A DNA stretch of 64,000 nt from Planctomycetota bacterium (GCA_014238905.1 JABAAE010000012.1:40156-104155); one strand, 5' to 3'. Shown: positions 17,475-26,532, numbered from the stretch's first letter. Numbers and translations are program-made. Notes: generated by a model from the letters alone, not told the origin.

Positions 17475-18653
17475 TTACTTCCCAGCGGACCTCTTCGATA
17501 AAGTTTCAAGAACCGTCGTTGCGATCTTATTCGGATTGGTATAACTACAGTTGGTCAGCACGACGACCCCCTTTTTTTGGGTGGGATAAAATACCATTTG
17601 TGAACGGGCTTCGGTTTGTGAGCCGTTGTGGGACACCTGAAGGATTCCGTTGACTCGGGTGACAAATACACCCAGACCCATTCGGGTTGGCTTCCCTGAT
17701 CGAGTGGGCTGTGGGGTCCACATTAGTTGTCTGCTTTTTTTGGTAATCAAATTCGACTGCATGATGGCCAGTGTCCATTTGGCGAAATCCTGAATATTGG
17801 ATTTATAGCCACCGGCCCCATGTTTCCAAGCGTTGGAATACTCGGGGGCAATTGCCACATTTTTTTCGGCGGTTCGGGTGTAGCCGGTTGCCCAGTTTTC
17901 CTGATCAGTGGTTTGCGTGTCCATGCGGAAGCTGGTCATTTGAAGCGGGTTGGTGAATTCCCGCTGGATCAGTTTCCATAGTGGTTCCTTGGCGGCACGT
18001 TGCACAGTGGCTGACAACAGCACGTAGGCATAGGAGGAATAGCTGTATGCCTCACCGGGATCCTTGATTAAGGGTGATCCGCCGAATCGATTGATCGAAA
18101 AAACGGGATCGTTTTTGCCGTAATGGAGGCGAATGGGGGGATGCAGTGGGAGGATTTTACCGTTGGAATAATGTGGAAAACCACTTTGGTGACATAAAAG
18201 GTGCCTGATAGTGACTGCATCAAGTTGGGGTGGCAATTCCGGGAGAAATTTTCGCAATCGGTCCTCCAGCCGGAGGATTCGTTTTTCTACCATTCGCATG
18301 GTGAGCAAGGCAACGACCGGTTTGGAGTTGGAGGCCCAGTTGGCGATGGTCTGGATGGAAAACGGTTTCTGGGATGATCGATTTGAAAATCCATAACCTT
18401 TCAGATAGACGATTTTGCCGTCGTCGATCACACCCACCGCTGCTCCGACAAGATTTTGCTTTTTCATTTCAAGATTGACACCTTGATCGATCCCGCTGGC
18501 GGTTTCCACATCCAGCGAAGAAGCCGGCATCGGCAATTGTGCCTGAACCTCTCCTTGGGAATCGGGTAGGCAGCACATCCACGCCAGCAAAACCATTGCA
18601 TGGAAAAAGCTGCCAAGGGAGACTGGCCGGAAAATAAAATTTCCAACAGGCAT
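17475..18653 (-). CDS. Exported serine hydrolase, beta-lactamase class C family
   Basis: 392 residues from the chosen start. A signal peptide (SLGSFFHAMVLLAWMCCLPDSQG) predicts export. The catalytic SxxK is in the segment NWASNSKP (Ser-Asn-Ser-Lys). A YSSYAYVLLS element matches the YxN-type position with Ser instead of Asn, and HNG near the C-terminus (VSHNGSQTEAR) matches the HxG/KTG element. Members act as esterases, D-aminopeptidases or peptidoglycan-related hydrolases; substrate cannot be deduced. Further in-frame start codons lie upstream up to 18776; ATG 18653 gives the most natural signal peptide. Confidence 0.82.
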   Translation of the reverse strand: MPVGNFIFRPVSLGSFFHAMVLLAWMCCLPDSQGEVQAQLPMPASSLDVETASGIDQGVNLEMKKQNLVGAAVGVIDDGKIVYLKGYGFSNRSSQKPFSIQTIANWASNSKPVVALLTMRMVEKRILRLEDRLRKFLPELPPQLDAVTIRHLLCHQSGFPHYSNGKILPLHPPIRLHYGKNDPVFSINRFGGSPLIKDPGEAYSYSSYAYVLLSATVQRAAKEPLWKLIQREFTNPLQMTSFRMDTQTTDQENWATGYTRTAEKNVAIAPEYSNAWKHGAGGYKSNIQDFAKWTLAIMQSNLITKKSRQLMWTPQPTRSGKPTRMGLGVFVTRVNGILQVSHNGSQTEARSQMVFYPTQKKGVVVLTNCSYTNPNKIATTVLETLSKRSAGK

Positions 18654-18997
18654 CGTTTTGTCTAGCGTCAAATTCGATCGATGTAACATGTCGCCAGTTT
18701 TCATATTGGGTGAGCTTGTTAGTCGGCCAATGTAAAAAAGACAGCTGCGGCCGAGCCAACGGGCGTCGGCACCCAAGAGACACTAAGCGTGGATGGGGGG
18801 TATACCAGCAGTGACAGCATAACATCGTTGTGAAGGGTGATGTGGTCATGTTTCCAGATTGACTAACCGATTTCTCTTCACGTCGAGGCGCGGCCATCAA
18901 CACTTCTCTGTTAATTACGCTTTGATTTGTTCGATCTGCCGTCTTGGTATGTCGAAAAAAGGATTGAGAGGGTGTACTGTTTTTTTTGCGTTGATTC
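18654..18997. other. Divergent upstream region of the serine hydrolase and C25 peptidase
   Basis: 344 bp separates the two divergently transcribed genes and must hold both promoters. I see no unambiguous -35/-10 pair. A T8 run lies at about 18980-18988, just before the C25 peptidase start. Confidence 0.4.
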
Positions 18998-20650
18998 ATG
19001 ATCTTGTATAAGCGCACGTTTCCATTTCAGAAGGTATTCCGTAGAGTAGCCAGTGTGATTTTGCATGTTCTGGCTCTTTTGTTGACGGGTGTTCAATCCG
19101 GTCAGGCGGCAGAGACGTTTGGTAAAATCAGGATCGACACCATCGTGGTCTGCCCGGCTATTTTTCAGCATGAGATGCAGAGATGGATCGCCCATCGAGA
19201 GTCGCAGGGCCATGGCATTGTCATGGTGCAGCCGAGTAAAACCGCATTCGATTTGCAAATCAGGATTCGCCAGTTGGCGAAAAAATATCCGGTTCGCTAC
19301 CTGGTATTGGTCGGTGACTGTTATGGCCGGCCTCTCTATCGATCGCAGAGCTTACCCATCGTTCCCAGCGGACAGGTGAAAGCTAAAGTCAATGTGAAGT
19401 TTGGCTCCGAGTCGATGATCTGTACCGACAACCTTTACGCCGACCTTGATGATGATTTGATTCCTGAACTGGCGGTTGGCCGATTATCGGTGGATAGCAA
19501 TGCCGAACTTCGAACGGTTGTTGGTAAAATCCTGGAATATGAAAAGAATCCCCCGCCCGGTCCGTGGCGCAGCAAAATTAATCTTGTTGCGGGTGTCGGC
19601 GGGTTTGGGACCGTGACCGACAGGGTGATTGAAACGGCCGCCCGACAGTTGATTCTTCGAGGAATCCCCCGGGAATTTGAAACCAAATTGACATGTGCCA
19701 GCTGGCGAAGCCCTTACTGTCCAGATCCCCGCTATTTTCATGATGTGACGGTCAACAGTTTGAATGAGGGCTGTCTTTTCTGGGTCTACTTTGGTCATGG
19801 GCACATTCATCGGCTCGACTACGTTGAAACTCCGGTTTCCCGTTTCCAAATCCTGGACGTTACCCATAAACAGAAACTACGTGCTCACCGTGGGATGCCG
19901 ATTGCCATGTTATTGGCCTGTTATACCGGTGCGATGGATTCATTAGACGATTGCCTCGCCGAAGAAATGCTGGAGGCAGAAGGTGGTCCGGTCGCTGTCT
20001 TTGCCGGCAGTCGAGTGACGATGCCGTATGCCATGTCGATCTTGTCACACGAAATGCTGGTTGAATTATTTTCCGGGGACAGTCAAACGCTGGGGGATCT
20101 GATCCTGAGATCAAAACGAAATATGATCGAACCCCGGCAAAACGAACGTGACCCGACGCGGGCAGCTATTGAGGGTCTCGCTGGTATTCTCAGTCCGACA
20201 CGGGATTTGTTGGCGGAAGAAAGACTGGAGCATGTCCAGCTATTTAACCTGTTGGGAGACCCGCTACTCAAGCTGCCGAAATCAAGTTCCCTGCACTTGG
20301 ACGTTCCACCAAATGCCTCGTTGGGCCATACGATTCAAATTACCGGATCGTCACCTCTGTCCGGCAAGCTGTCGATTGAATTGAATTACGATCGGGCCAA
20401 GCTACCCTTCAAACCACAGGATCGAAAAGAATTTGAGTGGACCACCGAATTTCTTGCAAGATTGCAATTGGAGTATTTATCTGCCAACTATAAGACCGTT
20501 GCAGCTCATTCCAAGGAAATTGAGGGAGGCGAATTCACAATTTCTCTTGCAATTCCTGCCCATTTAAAAAAAGGCAAATTCCAAGTCAGAGCGTTGCTTG
20601 AAAACCAGCAAGCCTTTGCTGTTGGCTGTTCGGACATCAGAATTCGATAG
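18998..20650 (+). CDS. Secreted C25 (gingipain-like) cysteine peptidase
   Basis: 550 residues. A signal peptide (VASVILHVLALLLTGVQSGQA, cut near residue 36) is followed by a caspase-like C25 domain. The catalytic His lies in YFGHGH (H267/H269) and the nucleophile in LLACYTGAMD (C308), 39 residues later, the spacing expected for this fold. The region before it (RYLVLVGDCYGRPLY, then DNLYADLDDDLIPELAVGR) is also typical of C25 proteins, which carry a calcium-binding DxDxDxxPE-like stretch. The C-terminal ~120 residues look like an Ig-like beta domain. Gingipain relatives digest external proteins; an extracytoplasmic role is inferred. No sorting domain is obvious. Confidence 0.82.
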   Translation: MILYKRTFPFQKVFRRVASVILHVLALLLTGVQSGQAAETFGKIRIDTIVVCPAIFQHEMQRWIAHRESQGHGIVMVQPSKTAFDLQIRIRQLAKKYPVRYLVLVGDCYGRPLYRSQSLPIVPSGQVKAKVNVKFGSESMICTDNLYADLDDDLIPELAVGRLSVDSNAELRTVVGKILEYEKNPPPGPWRSKINLVAGVGGFGTVTDRVIETAARQLILRGIPREFETKLTCASWRSPYCPDPRYFHDVTVNSLNEGCLFWVYFGHGHIHRLDYVETPVSRFQILDVTHKQKLRAHRGMPIAMLLACYTGAMDSLDDCLAEEMLEAEGGPVAVFAGSRVTMPYAMSILSHEMLVELFSGDSQTLGDLILRSKRNMIEPRQNERDPTRAAIEGLAGILSPTRDLLAEERLEHVQLFNLLGDPLLKLPKSSSLHLDVPPNASLGHTIQITGSSPLSGKLSIELNYDRAKLPFKPQDRKEFEWTTEFLARLQLEYLSANYKTVAAHSKEIEGGEFTISLAIPAHLKKGKFQVRALLENQQAFAVGCSDIRIR

Positions 20651-20678
20651 CCGGTTGTCTTAAGGGAGATCGGATCGA

Positions 20679-21107
20679 TTAGGACGCGACCGATGCAGCT
20701 AGTTCTTTGACACGCTTGACCATCGAGAAGAGTCCGTTCCTCCGGTTCGCGCTCAAATGCTGGTTCAATCCAAAGTCAGCAAAAACTTCTTCGATGTCAA
20801 ATCGCAGTATTTCGGCCGGTGTTTTGTTGGAAAATGCTGCGGTCAAAATAACGATCAGCCCCTTCACGATTAACGAGTCGCTATCAGCGATGATCAACAT
20901 CTTTCCAGCCTTGGGGTCAAATTCGGTCACCAGCCAAACGGTGCTCATGCATCCGTGAACCCGGTTCTCCTCAACGTGGGTGCCAGCGGGCATGGGAGTT
21001 AATTGGCGACCAAGTTCAATGATGTATTGATAGCGCTCGTCCCATTCCTCCAAGTATTCAAACGTTTCATGCAATTCTTCAAGAGAGGGGGGGGCAGTTT
21101 CAGGCAC
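20679..21107 (-). CDS. sufE: SufE-family sulfur acceptor protein
   Basis: 142 residues. SufE takes persulfide sulfur from the cysteine desulfurase SufS and passes it to the SufBCD scaffold for iron-sulfur cluster assembly. The acceptor Cys is C53 in the conserved RVHGCMSTVWL segment. The early YQYIIELGRQL and the late IEEVFADFGLNQHLSANRRNGL segments match the family. Cytosolic. No suf partners are adjacent; it converges with the C25 peptidase 28 bp away. Confidence 0.93.
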   Translation of the reverse strand: MPETAPPSLEELHETFEYLEEWDERYQYIIELGRQLTPMPAGTHVEENRVHGCMSTVWLVTEFDPKAGKMLIIADSDSLIVKGLIVILTAAFSNKTPAEILRFDIEEVFADFGLNQHLSANRRNGLFSMVKRVKELAASVAS

Positions 21108-21340
21108 TGGATGCTTGATTCAAAATGATTGAAGGTTGGGAGGAAAACTCCAATCTAATAAAAGATGTCTGTTTTTGACAGATGTGCAGAGGCTTGATCG
21201 ATCGGATTGGTCTGGTTTGTAATTGGTTTGACTGACCGGATTAAGAAATCGGCATCTTTGATTTTTTGAGTTGATTCAATGACTGCCTCTTTGATTGGGG
21301 ATAGCGAAATCCAGTGGTTTTCGGTTATCATGCCAAGTGA

Positions 21341-21414
21341 CGGGCTGTAGCGTAGTCTGGTAGCGCGCAACACTGGGGGTGTTGAGGTCGCTGGTTCGAA
21401 TCCAGTCAGCCCGA
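21341..21414 (+). tRNA. tRNA-Pro (anticodon GGG)
   Basis: A full cloverleaf can be drawn by hand. The acceptor stem is CGGGCTG/CAGCCCG. The anticodon stem is CAACA/TGTTG around the loop CTGGGGG, which gives anticodon GGG (reads CCC and CCU). The T arm is GCTGG-TTCGAAT-CCAGT, with the discriminator A at 21414. No CCA is encoded (ACTT follows). A perfect hairpin with a T-rich tail lies 17 bases downstream. The gene stands alone and borders a decayed region. Confidence 0.96.
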
Positions 21415-21419
21415 CTTTT

Positions 21420-21623
21420 CTACAAATCAGGCCGTTTGGCGAGCTCGTCAAACGGCTTTCTCTTTTCTGTGAAAAGACTTACTTCGCTCAAAGTACGGTT
21501 CAAATAAACCGCATCCAAGATCTCGCGACGAATCGCATTGTTTGAACCTCGCCACAGATCGGCCGTTCCACGGGGTGCGAGGCGTAACTTCATGTTCTCA
21601 GCAAACGTCAGTTCAATCGCCAT
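21420..21623 (-). pseudogene. 67-residue remnant, possibly the C-terminus of a recombinase
   Basis: A 67-codon frame reads towards the tRNA and stops six bases from its 3' end. Its product (including RREILDAVYLNRTLSEVSL and EKRKPFDELAKRP) looks coding. It is reminiscent of the extreme C-terminus of large serine recombinases, but this is from memory of the family and weak. No catalytic domain exists upstream, so at best this is a truncated remnant. Its 3' end overlaps the hairpin at 21431-21466, which argues for decay or chance. Confidence 0.35.
21431..21466 (+). terminator. Rho-independent terminator of tRNA-Pro
   Basis: A near-perfect palindrome at 21431-21456 has an 8-bp stem GCCGTTTG/CAAACGGC extended by inner pairs around a GC-rich centre. 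It is followed by TTTCTCTTTT on the plus strand. Position 17 bases after the tRNA fits. It overlaps the end of the doubtful minus-strand 67-residue frame. Confidence 0.65.
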
Positions 21624-21920
21624 TTGTTGATCTTCAGTCCTTTCATTGAATTACACGAATGAGCAACCTGTCCGCCCGCCTCCTTATTGCCTCGGGACAA
21701 CCCGAACTCAGCAAACAAAATCAGAAATCCGTGAAGATTTCCATGTTGCCAAAGCCGTTTCTATCGCTCGCAATCCGGATGCCGACTGCGTAATCTAAGG
21801 TATATAACTAGGTTTTCGTCGACGAAAACGAATCGCAATACCACCGTGGCGACGACGCAGAAGTGCTGATTTAGGTCGCTGAAATATCGATGCTGGTGAG
21901 ATCGATCACGCTTCCAGGTT
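21624..21920. other. Gap in the decayed region with possible ghost coding segments
   Basis: Short coding-like pieces can be read in two plus-strand frames (EIREDFHVAKAVSIARNPDA near 21725; VFVDENESQYHRGDDAEVLI near 21815), each ended by stops. They suggest that the decayed element extends to the left of 21921. No intact gene is present. Confidence 0.3.
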
Positions 21921-22672
21921 TTGAAGACAGCAGTCATGCATGAGAAACCGTTGCCACTCACCGAGGATCTTGAGCAAGCCGTCGAAGATGAAAATACGGT
22001 CGCTGCTAAAGTGGTTTTCCATCGCTTGAACGACGAGACGATCTATTTCTTCAATGAAGTCTATGATCGCCTGCATGAGATTGAGGGCAAGCTGACTGTC
22101 GTACTCTTACAAGGCATGAAGCAATCAGGATTCGGAAAGCTGATTTCCGATAACAGGCACTTGCATGCCGACAAGGTTTGAGAAGCGATTGAGGAAATCC
22201 ATGATCTCATAAGCGGCGGGACGCGATCGGAGATCAAAGATTTCATGGGATTCCCTTTCCCTACTTCGTGCCCAAAGCTGCATGCCATTCTCGCAGAATC
22301 CGACGGTGAGGAGATTAGCAAACAGCTAATTGAGACGATTGACCGATTGGCAAGTGCAGCAGCCTATCGAACCAACCAGTCCGATCACCAGAGAACGATG
22401 TCGGCATTCCGATTTGTTCGATGGGGCCCAAAGCCAATCGACACACGAGACCAGCTCATTGGATAAGTCTTCGCTTCGATTTGCTCGACGATCGGACCGC
22501 CCTTGGCGACCAATGGGAGAACCAGAATATCTATTCGGTCCTGCAGGCGACGGCCGCGTGGCTCAATGATTGAGACGATTACTATCGCAACAACGGCCAA
22601 GCTGTCGATGTTGACAAGCCGAGTTGGCAGATCGTCGCAGAACTGTTGTCAGCAGCTGCACATTACGAGTGA
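21921..22672 (+). pseudogene. Decayed gene with nonsense and frameshift mutations
   Basis: From ATG 21921 a coherent 86-residue sequence (NTVAAKVVFHRLNDETIYFF...) meets an in-frame TGA at 22179-22181. It continues sensibly in the same frame (EAIEEIHDLISGGTRSE...) to 22466. Coding character then shifts by one frame: from about 22469 the product (FDLLDDRTALGDQWENQN...AAWLND) meets another TGA (22571-22573) and continues (DDYYRNNGQAVDVD...LLSAAAHYE) to 22672. Two stops and a frameshift within 750 bp indicate a dead gene. I do not recognise the family. Both TGA codons would be CGA (Arg) before a C-to-T change. Confidence 0.6.
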
Positions 22673-22680
22673 GCGGGGAT

Positions 22681-22869
22681 CGCGCAACGTCCTCAGGTTG
22701 GACCATCAAAATCGACTAACCCATCGATCCGCAGTTCTTTCTGGATCGCGGCGAGTACCCAGCCACGTTCTTGGCAAACGGGATTTGGAATTCCGCAAAG
22801 AGGAGGAAATTCGCACTGGACCAGTTTGTTCACTTCCTTGTCCAAAGCAAAGAGTTCCGAGAGAAGTGA
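22681..22869 (+). pseudogene. Second coding remnant in the decayed region
   Basis: A third frame carries coding-like sequence: ...WTIKID, an in-frame TAA at 22717-22719, then PIDPQFFLDRGEYPATF...LDQFVHFLVQSKEFREK ending with TGA at 22867-22869. The amino-acid pattern is that of a folded protein, not of random translation. It may be the 3' end of the same dead gene as 21921-22672 after another frameshift, or of a neighbour. No family is recognised. Confidence 0.45.
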
Positions 22870-22988
22870 TTGGAAAGGAAACGTGTCGCTAAAATCTCTG
22901 ATGCCCGGTGTTGTTGCTCAACCATCAGGGTGATAATGAAAACTCAAAATGAGTCGAACTGAGCCTGGAGTTTTGTAGAGGGGTTTTT

Positions 22989-24446
22989 TTGTATTCCGAG
23001 ATCTACCTGGCCATGCTGCAATCCGTGGGTTTTTGGGCCGCTGCGGTTTCGGTGGTCTATTGCCTGGGTATTCTAAACGCTCTCCACGCGCTAATGACCG
23101 TTCGAACGTCGCAGGGAACCATTGCCTGGGCGATTGCATTGCTTTCTCTCCCTTTAGTGGCAATTCCACTCTACTGGGTGTTCGGTCGAAACAAATTCCA
23201 CGGTTATCGCCAATTGTTGCGGCAGGGTCAGGAGCAGAATCAAGAGATCGTCAACCGATTGGTGGACAATTTATCTGAATTTGTTGTCCCTGTAGGTTCT
23301 CAAACAAATCCCTTTTTACATGCCCTCAATGGCTTGACCCGAAACAAATTTATCAAAGGTAACGAGGCTCAATTATTGATTGATGGTGCCAAGACTTTTG
23401 ATTCTATTTTTGCCGCCATAGAGCAGGCCACGGACTATGTATTGGTTCAGTTCTTCATCATCAAAGATGATGATATTGGGAGAGAGCTAAAACGGAGGCT
23501 CATTGCCAAGTCGCGCGATGGCGTGCGATGTTTTGTGTTGTACGATGAAATTGGCAGCCTCACTTTGCCCCAGGCATTCATTGATGAACTGCGTCAGTCG
23601 GGTGTCGAAGTTGAGGCATTTAAAACAACAAAGGGTTTTTCGAATCGATTCCAGATTAATTTCCGAAATCATCGCAAGATTGTGATTGCCGATGGCAAGG
23701 TTGCCTTCGTCGGAGGACACAATGTAGGCGACGAGTATCTGGGGCGAGACAAGAATTTTGGTCGTTGGCGGGATACTCATGTTCGGTTGGTTGGCCCGGT
23801 GGTGTTGCCAATCCAAATCGTGTTTTTACAGGACTGGTACTGGGCGACAGAACGTCTGCTTGAGGTCAATCTGGATCCAGAATTATCTCCCGAAGGAGAT
23901 ATCGATGTGTTGACACTGCCTTCGGCACCGGTGGATGAAATTGAAGCCTGCACACTGTTTTTTTTGACCGCCATTAACAACGCACAGGAAAAACTCTGGA
24001 TTGCCAGTCCGTATTTTGTGCCAGATGAAGCGATCAGCACGGCACTTCAGATGGCCGCTTTACGTGGAGTTGACGTCAGGATACTAATACCATCCAAACC
24101 GGATCACCTAATGGTTTACTTGGCAGCCTTTTCCTACCTGCAGGAAATGGAGATTGCCGGTGTCAAGGTATTTCGTTACGAATCAGGTTTCCTGCATCAA
24201 AAAGTTCTCTTGGTCGATGATACTCTTGCGTCGGTCGGTACAGCCAATCTTGACAATCGATCTTTTCGATTGAATTTCGAAATCAGCATGGTGTTTGCAA
24301 ATCAACGGTTTGTAAAATCGGTGGAATCGATGTTGCTGGATGATTTTGATCAGGCTGTATTGGCCTCGTATGACGACTATCAAAGGCGGTGGCTCGGCTT
24401 CAAATTTGGGGTTAGGGTTGCTCGTCTACTTTCACCGATTCTCTAA
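22989..24446 (+). CDS. cls: Cardiolipin synthase (phospholipase D superfamily)
   Basis: 485 residues, normal for bacterial Cls. It joins two phosphatidylglycerols (or PG and another donor) into cardiolipin at the inner membrane. Two N-terminal membrane segments (residues ~10-32 and ~40-60) are followed by two PLD domains, each with HxKx4D: NHRKIVIADGKVAFVGG and LHQKVLLVDDTLASVGTANLDNRSF. The VFGRNKFHGYR segment after the second membrane helix is typical of Cls. Start is TTG at 22989 behind GAGGGG (spacing about 7); an ATG at 23013 is possible but would clip the first helix. Confidence 0.94.
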   Translation: MYSEIYLAMLQSVGFWAAAVSVVYCLGILNALHALMTVRTSQGTIAWAIALLSLPLVAIPLYWVFGRNKFHGYRQLLRQGQEQNQEIVNRLVDNLSEFVVPVGSQTNPFLHALNGLTRNKFIKGNEAQLLIDGAKTFDSIFAAIEQATDYVLVQFFIIKDDDIGRELKRRLIAKSRDGVRCFVLYDEIGSLTLPQAFIDELRQSGVEVEAFKTTKGFSNRFQINFRNHRKIVIADGKVAFVGGHNVGDEYLGRDKNFGRWRDTHVRLVGPVVLPIQIVFLQDWYWATERLLEVNLDPELSPEGDIDVLTLPSAPVDEIEACTLFFLTAINNAQEKLWIASPYFVPDEAISTALQMAALRGVDVRILIPSKPDHLMVYLAAFSYLQEMEIAGVKVFRYESGFLHQKVLLVDDTLASVGTANLDNRSFRLNFEISMVFANQRFVKSVESMLLDDFDQAVLASYDDYQRRWLGFKFGVRVARLLSPIL

Positions 24447-24882
24447 GGCGATTGGAAGAATCTAGAGGCAAAGATCTTTGGGTGGGCCACAAAGGACGAT
24501 GTGATTTGAAGGTTTTCAAAAACAGATTGGCTACCCGTTTATCGGAGTTTCTTCGGATAATGTTGGCTTGAAAGAACCCGTTAGTGTCGTTGATTCAACA
24601 TGCCCCCCAATTTTGCCTATAAAAACGCCTGATCTTCCTGAAGATTGATCTGGTTACGTGGAAATATTAGGAATTTTCCGTTATTCTATTTTTTACTATT
24701 TAGATCGATGGATAGCCTTGCCAATTTTAATTAGAATCCGGTGAACAGGATGCCTGATACATACTGTTACACCGTTCTATCAGGAGCGGCGTGTCGAAAT
24801 TTTACCCATATAAGTTCTAGTTGTTTGATCTGACTCTAAACCAACGGTGTTTGGAATTCTAATATGTGTTTAAGAGTGTTGT
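24447..24882. other. 436-bp upstream region of the H-NOX kinase gene
   Basis: AT-rich intergenic DNA that must include the promoter of the H-NOX/kinase gene. An inverted repeat ATCTTC-CT-GAAGAT lies near 24632-24650, but no T-run follows it. A TAATAT hexamer at 24860-24865 could be a -10 element, but I see no matching -35. Confidence 0.35.
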
Positions 24883-26493
24883 ATGCACGGCTCGATCTGC
24901 TGCATTGTAAAAAAATTCGTTGAAACCCAATTCGGTAAAGCCGCTTGGGATGAGATTCTGGTAACCGCCGGTTTTGAGGGGTTGCAGTTATCACCAATCG
25001 GTGTTTACCCCGACGAGGCCGTGATTGCTCTTTTGGGTGCCGGTTGCGAGTTGCTTGAGTGTGAATTGGACGATTTGTTGGGGAAAATTGGTCGCTTTGC
25101 AGGACCGGAATTGGTCGGTTTCGCCAGTAACATGCTCCACCCGGATTGGAAAACATTCGAGTTGCTTGCCAACGTTGAATCTCTTATTCATCGAACGGTT
25201 CGGATACACAATCCAGACGCCCAACCGGCGACCATTCAGGCTTTTCGGTTGAATGAAAATAAAATGCAGGTTGTTTACTCGTCGAGAAGAGGTTTGTGTC
25301 CACTCGCTAAAGGAATTCTGCTGGGAGTGAGTGACCATTTCAATGAGAAGGTGACGGTCCGAGAAATCACCTGCACCAAAAATGGGTCTCCGTTTTGCAC
25401 ATTTGACGTTGAATCCGTTGTTGATTCGGATGCACCAGAGGATGAAACGGCATTGGTGAACGCAGATGAGGGATCAGTTTTCAGCATGACGAATTCCGAA
25501 GTTGGATCTCATACGGTACAGATTAGTGATACCATGGGATTTGATGTGGGCACCGGCGGAGATTCCAAGAACGTTGGTGTCAGCAAAGGTGGATCCAGTT
25601 CCGGCCGGACAGGATTGGGGAGCGGGAAAAAGGACTCGAAAAAATTCGTTGTTCCGTTTCCCAACCGTTTGGGCCGCTATGAGATCCATGAAATACTTGG
25701 CATTGGAGGAATGGGAGTCGTCTATCGAGCGACCGACACTGAATTAGAACGAACGGTCGCTGTCAAGACTTTGCGGACGGTTAAAAGTTCCAAACAACTT
25801 GTAGATTCATTCATCGAAGAAGCCCGTGCGATGGCTCGTATTTCGCATAAAAATGTAATTCAGGTTTATGACGTGGGCCGAATTGATAATCGCCCCTATT
25901 TCGTAATGGAATTTTTGAAAGGGCAGACCTTGGCAAAGCGATTGGAGAGGGGTGCCCTCAGTGTTGCCGTTGCTGCCAAGCTGTTTTCCAAGATTTTGAA
26001 GGGCATTGATGCGGTTCACCGAATTGGCCTTGTTCACCGAGATATCAAACCGGACAACATTATGTTAAGTCTGGATTCTAGAAGATGCCATATCTTAGAT
26101 TTTGGAATTGCTGACGAGTATAACGAAAAGAAGGATACGTCCCAACTTGCTTCGGGAACCTTTGGTTATGTTGCTCCAGAACGGCTACGAGGGTATCCCG
26201 CGGATTATCGCAGTGATTATTTCAGCTTGGGGTGTGTCGCCTACGAAATGTTTAGCGGCGTCACTGCATTTAAACTGGGTACCACTCGGGATGTGATTAA
26301 CGCAATGCTGAGTTTTGATCCTCGCAATCTTTTTGGTGAAGGGCAAGCTTCTGCCGATTGGGGTAGGACTCCAGAGGCTGTCAAAACGATCGTCATGGGT
26401 TTGCTTGCTACCAATCCAGATGAACGAATTTGCCATTACGAAGATATTCAGGCAATGATCGTCGGCGTGTTGGAATCAAGTCACTCTGAGTAG
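24883..26493 (+). CDS. H-NOX (heme NO-binding) domain fused to a Ser/Thr protein kinase
   Basis: 536 residues. Residues 1-~178 form an H-NOX domain: it starts MHGSI, has YPDE at 42-45, the proximal heme ligand H103 eight residues before the conserved Pro (P111), and the heme-propionate motif Y132-x-S134-x-R136. The position matching the distal O2-binding Tyr140 of Thermoanaerobacter H-NOX is Leu141, which predicts NO rather than O2 binding. A Ser/Gly/Asp-rich linker (~180-262) leads to a complete Hanks-type kinase (~264-530): glycine loop GIGGMG, K295, HRD with D387, DFG with D406, and APE. All catalytic residues are intact. No transmembrane helix is seen, so this should be a cytosolic gas-responsive kinase. 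ATG 24883 is the natural H-NOX start. Confidence 0.9.
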   Translation: MHGSICCIVKKFVETQFGKAAWDEILVTAGFEGLQLSPIGVYPDEAVIALLGAGCELLECELDDLLGKIGRFAGPELVGFASNMLHPDWKTFELLANVESLIHRTVRIHNPDAQPATIQAFRLNENKMQVVYSSRRGLCPLAKGILLGVSDHFNEKVTVREITCTKNGSPFCTFDVESVVDSDAPEDETALVNADEGSVFSMTNSEVGSHTVQISDTMGFDVGTGGDSKNVGVSKGGSSSGRTGLGSGKKDSKKFVVPFPNRLGRYEIHEILGIGGMGVVYRATDTELERTVAVKTLRTVKSSKQLVDSFIEEARAMARISHKNVIQVYDVGRIDNRPYFVMEFLKGQTLAKRLERGALSVAVAAKLFSKILKGIDAVHRIGLVHRDIKPDNIMLSLDSRRCHILDFGIADEYNEKKDTSQLASGTFGYVAPERLRGYPADYRSDYFSLGCVAYEMFSGVTAFKLGTTRDVINAMLSFDPRNLFGEGQASADWGRTPEAVKTIVMGLLATNPDERICHYEDIQAMIVGVLESSHSE

Positions 26494-26532
26494 GTTCATT
26501 TTCTTGATTTCCGGATTGTTTCCGAGGGGTTT

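Noticed and set aside
21155..21451. 98-codon minus-strand frame across the tRNA
   Set aside because: Its product (VGLTGFEPATSTPP...) is the well-known false translation antisense to a tRNA-Pro gene.
21921..22672. In-frame TGA codons as selenocysteine
   Set aside because: Two TGAs occur with a frameshift as well, no SECIS-like hairpin is evident, and both TGAs fit decay of CGA.
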